From the NCBI GenBank assembly GCA_016178725.1, contig JACOSV010000054.1:1-64000 (forward strand): a DNA stretch of 64,000 bases, written 5' to 3'. Shown here one piece after another: positions 56,499-64,000 of the stretch (within the stretch, counting starts at the first letter, position 1; every line of letters begins with the position of its first letter). Below the pieces are notes generated by a model that was not told the origin of the DNA, ran no database searches, and saw only the letters and a list, made by a program, of their open reading frames with translations. The DNA is from Candidatus Eiseniibacteriota bacterium. Its GTDB lineage: Bacteria; Eisenbacteria; RBG-16-71-46. The translations under genes were made by a program, and so were the position numbers.

Positions 56499-57482
56499 AT
56501 CCTCGTCTTCATCGAGCAGCGGGAAGGTGCGGTGCGCGCGGTCTCGCGCGAGACGCTCGGCGAGGCGACGCGACTGGCCGCGGCACCGGGCGAAGCCGGG
56601 TCCGGCCCGGTCGTCGGCGTCTGCTGCGCGGCGTCCGATCCCGGCCTCGCGGCGCTCGGCGAGACGGGCGCGGCCGAGGTGCTGCTCGCGACGCACGCGT
56701 CGTTCGCGCACTACGAGCCCACGGGCTACACGCGCGCGATCGTCGCCGCGGTCGAGCAGGTGAAGCCCGCGGCGCTGCTGTTCCCGGCGTCGGCGATGGG
56801 GCGCGACCTCGCGCCGCGCGTCGCGGCTCGGCTCGGCGTCGGCCTCGCCGCCGATTGCACGGCGCTCGCGGTCGAGGGCGGCCGCCTGATCGCGACGCGC
56901 CCGGTGTTCGCGGGCAAGGCGCAGCAGCGCGTCGCGTTCACCGGAACGCCCGCGGTCGCGTCGCTCCGGCCCAAGGTGTTCGCTCCGGTGTCGGGCGGGA
57001 ACGGCGGCCCGGCGAAGGTGACGCCGCTCGCGTTCGCGGCGCCCGAAGCGCTCAAGGCGCGCGTGCGCGAGGTGAAGGCGACGACGGCGGGCAAGGTGGA
57101 TCTCACCGAGGCCGAGATCATCGTCTCGGGCGGACGCGGTCTCCAGGGCCCCGAGCACTTCGACATCGTCGAGTCGCTCGCGGCGGCGCTCGGCGCGACC
57201 GTCGGCGCCTCGCGAGCGGTCGTGGACGCGGGATGGCGGCCGCACGGCGATCAGGTCGGGCAGACGGGGAAGACCGTGTCGCCCAAGCTCTACGTCGCCG
57301 TCGCGATCTCGGGCGCGATCCAGCACCTCGCCGGCATGTCGTCGTCGCGCTGCATCGTCGCCATCAACAAGGACGCGGATGCGCCGATCTTCAGGGTCGC
57401 TGACTACGGCATCGTCGGCGACGCGTTCGAAGTGGTTCCGGCGCTGACCGAAGCGGTCCGCGCGCTGAACGCGCAGCGATGA
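56493..57482 (+). CDS. etfA: Electron transfer flavoprotein alpha subunit
   Basis: FAD-binding region [43 protein letters not shown]...[10 protein letters not shown]. Confidence 0.94.
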   Translation: MPILVFIEQREGAVRAVSRETLGEATRLAAAPGEAGSGPVVGVCCAASDPGLAALGETGAAEVLLATHASFAHYEPTGYTRAIVAAVEQVKPAALLFPASAMGRDLAPRVAARLGVGLAADCTALAVEGGRLIATRPVFAGKAQQRVAFTGTPAVASLRPKVFAPVSGGNGGPAKVTPLAFAAPEALKARVREVKATTAGKVDLTEAEIIVSGGRGLQGPEHFDIVESLAAALGATVGASRAVVDAGWRPHGDQVGQTGKTVSPKLYVAVAISGAIQHLAGMSSSRCIVAINKDADAPIFRVADYGIVGDAFEVVPALTEAVRALNAQR

Positions 57483-57531
57483 GCGCGATGCTTGACGCTC
57501 CCGCGAGGCGCTGGCTAGGGTGCCGAACGCC

Positions 57532-57885
57532 ATGACCGAATACGTTCCGGTCCTGCTCTTCCTGCTGGTCGCGATCGGCTTCGCGGGCGGCACCATCGGC
57601 CTCTCGAGCCTGATCGTGCCGCGGCGGCGGAACGCCGTGAAGAACTCGTCGTACGAGTGCGGCGTCGAGCCGGTCGGCGACGCGCTCCAGCGGTTCACCG
57701 TCAAGTTCTATCTGGTCGCGGTGCTGTTCATTCTCTTCGACATCGAGGCCGTGTTCCTCTACCCGTGGGCGGTCACGTTCCGCCGGCTTGGGCTCTACGG
57801 CCTGATCGAGATGGCGCTCTTCATCGTCATCCTATTCGTCGGCTACGTGTATCTGCTCCGCAAGCGGGCGCTCGAGTGGGATTGA
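57532..57885 (+). CDS. nuoA: NADH-quinone oxidoreductase subunit A
   Basis: [40 protein letters not shown]. Confidence 0.95.
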   Translation: MTEYVPVLLFLLVAIGFAGGTIGLSSLIVPRRRNAVKNSSYECGVEPVGDALQRFTVKFYLVAVLFILFDIEAVFLYPWAVTFRRLGLYGLIEMALFIVILFVGYVYLLRKRALEWD

Positions 57886-57904
57886 GCGCGCGGGAGGCGT
57901 GACC

Positions 57905-58555
57905 ATGGCGGACGAGCGCAAGGTCGAGAATCCGTTCCGGGTGCTGCCGGCGCCGCCGGCATCCGCGCCGGCGACGGTTTCGGGCGCGGCGGGCGAGCGC
58001 GAGGCGATCCGCGAGGAGGTCGAGCGCGGCGTGTTGTTCACGAACGCCGGCGCGATGGTCAACTGGGCGGTCAACCAGTCGCGCGTGAACGCGATCTGGC
58101 CGCTCGGCTTCGGCCTGGCCTGCTGCGCGATCGAGATGATGGCGATCGTCGGCCCGCGCTTCGACATCTCGCGCTTCGGCGCCGAGGTGTTCCGCGCCTC
58201 GCCGCGACAGGCCGACCTCATGATCGTCGCCGGGCGCGTGAGCATCAAGATGGCGCCGGTGCTGCGTCAGCTCTACGACCAGATGCCCGATCCCAAATGG
58301 GTGATCTCGATGGGCGCGTGCGCGTCGTGCGGCGGCGTGTTCAACAACTACGCGATCCTCCAGGGCGTGGACAAGATCGTGCCGGTCGACGTCTACGTGC
58401 CCGGCTGCCCGCCGCGTCCCGAGGCGCTGATCCACGGGATCATGAAGCTGCAGGAGAAGATTCTGAAGTCGCCGGTCGAGGTCGGCACGCTGACGTTCTA
58501 CCCGAAGCAGCCGGCGAAGCGCGCATCGGGTTCGAAGAAGAAGGGCGCGGCCTGA
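57905..58555 (+). CDS. nuoB: NADH-quinone oxidoreductase subunit B
   Basis: [44 protein letters not shown]. Confidence 0.95.
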   Translation: MADERKVENPFRVLPAPPASAPATVSGAAGEREAIREEVERGVLFTNAGAMVNWAVNQSRVNAIWPLGFGLACCAIEMMAIVGPRFDISRFGAEVFRASPRQADLMIVAGRVSIKMAPVLRQLYDQMPDPKWVISMGACASCGGVFNNYAILQGVDKIVPVDVYVPGCPPRPEALIHGIMKLQEKILKSPVEVGTLTFYPKQPAKRASGSKKKGAA

Positions 58556-59151
58556 TGGCGGTCGCCGATCCGCCGGCGGCCCTCGTCTCGACGGCCGCGG
58601 CCGAGCGCGCGGCGCGGCGCCTCGCCGAGCGCTTCCCGGACGTGACGTTCCGACGGCAGGAAGGCGAGGCCGTCCGCGACCTCACGATCGTCGTCCCGGC
58701 GTCGCGCCTCGTCGAGATCTGCACGTTCCTGCGCGACGATCCCGGGACGGAATTCGCGATGCTCGCGTGGGTCGGCGGCGTGGACCTCCTGCCGCGTCAG
58801 CCGCGCTTCGAGGTCGTCTACCACCTGCTCTCGATCACACACGCGGCGCGGCTCGCGCTCAAGGTCCTGGTGCACGAAGAGGACGCGCGCGTGCCGACCG
58901 TCACCGGCGTGTGGCCGACCGCAAACTGGCACGAGCGCGAGACGTACGACTTCTACGGCATCACGTTCGACGGCCATCCCGACCTCACGCGCATTCTCCT
59001 GCCCGAGGACTGGGTCGGCTGGCCGCTGCGCAAGGACTCGCCGCTCGGCTATCAGGAGGTCGCGTTCACGCACAACACGCCGGGCCGGCGTCTGCCGACG
59101 CCCGACCTCACGGCGCTCAAGCCCAAGAAGGTCCGCTACCGTGCGCACTGA
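58555..59151 (+). CDS. nuoC: NADH-quinone oxidoreductase subunit C
   Basis: TGVWPTANWHERETYDFYGITFDGHPDLTRILLPEDWVGWPLRKD; ATGA overlap with nuoB. Confidence 0.94.
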   Translation: MAVADPPAALVSTAAAERAARRLAERFPDVTFRRQEGEAVRDLTIVVPASRLVEICTFLRDDPGTEFAMLAWVGGVDLLPRQPRFEVVYHLLSITHAARLALKVLVHEEDARVPTVTGVWPTANWHERETYDFYGITFDGHPDLTRILLPEDWVGWPLRKDSPLGYQEVAFTHNTPGRRLPTPDLTALKPKKVRYRAH

Positions 59152-60322
59152 AACGATGACGCTCAACATGGGTCCGCAGCACCCCTCGACCCATGGCGTG
59201 CTGCGCGTGGTGCTGGAGCTCGACGGCGAGACGATCGTCCGGGCGAAGCCGATCATCGGCTATCTGCACACCGGCATGGAGAAGCAGGCCGAGTACAAGA
59301 CCTACACGCAATCCATCCCGCAGACCGACCGGATGGACTACCTGTCGCCGATGTCCAACAACCTCGCGCTGTGCCTCGCCGCCGAGAAGCTGCTCGGCAT
59401 CGAGGCGCCGGCGCGCGCACAGGCGATCCGCGTGCTGCTCACCGAGCTCACGCGCATCAGCGCGCACTGCGTGTGGCTCGGCACACACGCGCTCGACATC
59501 GGCGCGATGACCGTCTTCTTCTACTGCTTCCGCGAGCGCGAGAAGGTGCTCTCGATCTACGACCAGGTGTGCGGCGCGCGCATGACGGCCTCGTACTTCC
59601 GCGTCGGCGGGCTCTCGTCCGACATCCCGGCGGGTCTGCTCGACCGCTGCCAGACGTTCGTGGACGAGATGCCGGCGCACGCCGACGAGTACGAGCGGCT
59701 GCTGTCGAAGAACCCGATCTGGCTCGCGCGCACGCAGGGCGTGGCGCCGCTCTCGGCGAAGGACGCGGTCGCGCTCGGCGCCACCGGGCCCGTGTTGCGC
59801 GGCTCGGGCGTGGGCTGGGATCTGCGCAAGAACGCGCCCTACTGCAACTATCAGGAATACGAATTCGACGTGCCGACGGGAGCGAACGGCGATGCGTACG
59901 ACCGCTACATGGTCCGCGTGCGGGAGATCCGACAATCGACGCGCATCGCCCATCAGGCGATCGCCAAGATCCGCGCGATGGGCGAGCGCGGCGAGTATCG
60001 CCTCCGGGACTACAAGTACGTCGTGCCGCCGAAGGAGGACGTGAAGACGTCGATGGAGGCGCTGATCCATCACTTCAAGATCGTCGCGCACGGCTTCTTC
60101 CCGCCGGTCGGCGAGGCCTACCACGCGATCGAGGCGCCCAAAGGCGAGCTCGGCTTCTACTTCGTATCGGACGGCACGCCGCGGCCGTGGCGCATGAAGG
60201 TGCGCTCGCCGTCGTTCGTGAACCTCCAGACGCTGCCGACGATGATCGAGGGCCGGCTGGTCGCCGACGTCATCACGGCGATCGGCAGTCTCGACATCGT
60301 GCTCGGGGAGATCGACCGGTGA
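59141..60322 (+). CDS. nuoD: NADH-quinone oxidoreductase subunit D
   Basis: MTLNMGPQHPSTHGVLRVVLELDGE, HTGMEKQAEYKTYTQ; GTG 59141 or ATG 59156 start. Confidence 0.95.
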   Translation: MRTETMTLNMGPQHPSTHGVLRVVLELDGETIVRAKPIIGYLHTGMEKQAEYKTYTQSIPQTDRMDYLSPMSNNLALCLAAEKLLGIEAPARAQAIRVLLTELTRISAHCVWLGTHALDIGAMTVFFYCFREREKVLSIYDQVCGARMTASYFRVGGLSSDIPAGLLDRCQTFVDEMPAHADEYERLLSKNPIWLARTQGVAPLSAKDAVALGATGPVLRGSGVGWDLRKNAPYCNYQEYEFDVPTGANGDAYDRYMVRVREIRQSTRIAHQAIAKIRAMGERGEYRLRDYKYVVPPKEDVKTSMEALIHHFKIVAHGFFPPVGEAYHAIEAPKGELGFYFVSDGTPRPWRMKVRSPSFVNLQTLPTMIEGRLVADVITAIGSLDIVLGEIDR

Positions 60323-60830
60323 GTCGCACGATGATCGCGGGGGAGGTGCTCGAGGCGCCGGCGACGCTCGCGTGGTCCGCCGCGCGGCGCGCCGAGGTGG
60401 ACGAGGCGCTCGCGCGCTACCCGATCAGGCGCTCGGCGGTGCTGCCCGTGCTGTGGATCGCGCAGCGTGAGTGGGGATGGATCCCGCCCGCGGCGCTCCG
60501 GCTGGTCGCCGTGACGCTCGACCTGCCCGAGCCCGAGGTGTTCGGCATCGCGACGTTCTACACGATGTTCAACCTGAAGCCGGTCGGGAGGCATCACCTT
60601 CAGGTCTGCATGACGCTCTCGTGCTCGCTCATGGGCTCGGACCGGCTGTTCCGCCATCTCGAGCGGACGCTCGGCATCGGCCACGGCGAGACGACCGCCG
60701 ACGGCCGCTTCACGCTGCGCCGCGTCGAGTGCCTCGCGGCGTGCGGCGGCGGACCGTGCATGCAGGTGAACTTCGACTACCACGAGAACCTCGACGAGGC
60801 GAAGGTGGACGCGCTGCTGGCGGGGCTCGC

Positions 60831-60834
<4 letters not shown>
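60319..60834 (+). CDS. nuoE: NADH-quinone oxidoreductase subunit E
   Basis: ATFYTMFNLKPVGRHHLQVCMTLSCSLMGS...VECLAACGGGPCMQVN [2Fe-2S] ligands. Confidence 0.93.
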
Positions 60835-62218
<1,384 letters not shown>

Positions 62219-62222
<4 letters not shown>

Positions 62223-64000
62223 ACGCGAACGGCACGAAAGTGCGCGTCACGATCGACGGGCGCACGGTCGAGGTCGCGCCGGGGACGCTCGTGACCGACG
62301 CCGCGCGCGCCGCCGAGGTGCACGTGCCGATCTTCTGCTCGCATGCCAAGCTGCCGCCGCTCGGCGCGTGCCGCATCTGCGTCGTCGAGGTCGGCATGCC
62401 GAAGCTCGGCCCCGACCGCAAGCCCGTGCTCGCGGCCGACGGCGCGCCCGAGATCGCGTGGATGCCCAAGGTGCAGACCGGATGCACGACGCCGGTCCTG
62501 GACGGCATGCACGTGCGCACCGCGACGCCGGTCGCGGTCAAGGCGCGACAGGGCGTGATGGAGTTCCTGCTCGTCAACCACCCGCTCGACTGCCCGGTGT
62601 GTGACGAGGGCGGCGAGTGCCAGCTCCAGGACCTCGCGTTCGCGTTCGGCGCCGACTTCACGCGCATGGACGAGGCGAAGCGCACGTTCGAGTCCGAGGA
62701 CCTCGGGCCGGTCGTCAAGAAGGAAGCGAACCGCTGCATCATCTGCATGCGCTGCGTGCGCTACTGCGACGAGATCATGGGCGACGACGCGCTCACCGCG
62801 CACCAGCGCGGCGTGTGGACCGAGATCTCGTCGTTCGACCGGCAGCCGCTCGACTGCGAGCAGTGCGGCAACTGCGTCGAGGTCTGCCCGGTCGGCGCGC
62901 TCACCGCGCTGCCCTACCGGTTCAAGGCACGGCCGTGGGACCTGCGGCAGCACGTCACGATCTGCCCGTACTGCTCGAACGGCTGCTCGGTGCGGCTCGG
63001 CGTGCGCGGCAACGAGGTGCTGCGCGCGCGCGGCACCGAGCACCGCGGCGTCAATCAGGAGTACCTGTGCGTGCGCGGGCGCTTCGGCTACGAGTTCGTG
63101 AACAGCGCCGAGCGGCTGACGGCCCCGCTGCTGCGGATGGGCGGCGCGCAATCGCCCGCCTCGTTCGACGAGGCGGTGACGTACGCGGCCGCGCGGCTGC
63201 GCGAGATCGTCGCCGTGCACGGCGCGGGATCGGTGGCGTTCCTCGGCGGCGAGAAGCTCAACGTCGAGGAGCAGTACCTGTTCCAGAAGCTGGCGCGCGC
63301 GGTGATCGGCACGCCGCACGTGGACGCGCGCACGCGCTCGACCGCGCGCGTGCCGGGCGACGCGATCCTGCGCGCGACCGGGGGCGGCCGGCCGGCGATG
63401 TCGCTCGACGATCTGGTCGACGCGCAGGAAGTGCTGGTGCTCGGCGACGATCTGCAGGGCGAGGCGCCGTTCGCGCAGGCGCAGCTGATCCGCGGCCAGC
63501 ACCAGCGCGGGCTGCATCTCACCGTCGCCAATCAGCGCCGCGTCAAGCTCGCGCGCACCAAGTTCGGCGGCGACTGGCTCGCGTACCGCCCCGGCAGCGA
63601 GCCGGCGCTGGTCGCGGCGCTGGCGCGCGCGGCGCTCGAGCTCGGCGATGCCGCCGGCGCCGCGCCCGCGGCGCCGTGGCGCGCGGCGATCGAGGGCTGG
63701 ACGGTCGAGAAGGGCGCGGCGGCGACCGGCATCCCGGCCGACGCGATCCGCGCCGCCGCGAAGCGGCTGCACGCCGCCTCGCGCAAGGCGATCCTCTTCG
63801 GCCGCGCGGTCGCCGAGCATCCGCAGGCGGCGTCGCTGCTCGAGGCGATCGAAGCGCTCGGCTGGGCGAGCGGCGCGATCACGGAGTCGCGCGCGGCGCT
63901 CATGTCCTTCGGTCCGCAGAGTGATTCGCAGGGCGCGCTCGACATGGGCCTCACGCCCGACTGCCTGCCGGGCTACGTGCCGGCTGCGGACGCCGCAGCG
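62219..64000 (+). CDS. nuoG: NADH-quinone oxidoreductase subunit G (partial, runs off window)
   Basis: GTG 62219; ferredoxin-like CSHAKLPPLGACRICVVEV, NHPLDCPVCDEGGECQLQD, CIICMRCVRYC, CEQCGNCVEVCPVGAL, molybdopterin-type region; absent from the ORF track because it has no stop. Confidence 0.94.

Overview
64-kb, GC-rich bacterial chromosomal window with about 55 supportable genes. I read it directly and ran no database searches. From left to right it contains: the 3' end of an IS3-type transposase (2-88); a tricorn-like protease; a metallo-beta-lactamase hydrolase next to a PAS histidine kinase and NarL-type regulator; a beta-helix protein with a FlgD/T9SS-like C-terminus; an almost complete type IV pilus cluster (pilD, pilQPONM, minor pilins, pilA, pilC, pilB, pilT); FN3 and PorV-like secretion proteins; a 2-oxoacid dehydrogenase E1/E2 operon interrupted by a small FlgD-like lipoprotein gene; a DtxR-Nramp(USP) metal locus; a MacA/MacB-like pair with no ATPase; a phosphoketolase-acetate kinase pair; a heterodimeric ABC exporter; lysA/mobA; and an etfBA-nuoABCDEFG block that runs off the right edge. 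The observations most worth a second look are: (1) a 29-bp triplicated stop/start module between etfB and etfA that encodes two chained 9-codon mini-ORFs; (2) an apparent frameshift in a (GC)n tract in pilN; (3) a frameshifted DtxR-type regulator preceded by tandem operator-like sites, next to an Nramp-UspA fusion; (4) a PilT with an altered HIS box; (5) an ABC exporter pair with complementary degenerate-site signatures; (6) structured or palindromic DNA in the pilT leader. I found no CRISPR array and no convincing tRNA or rRNA gene. I did not identify a clearly new multi-gene system.
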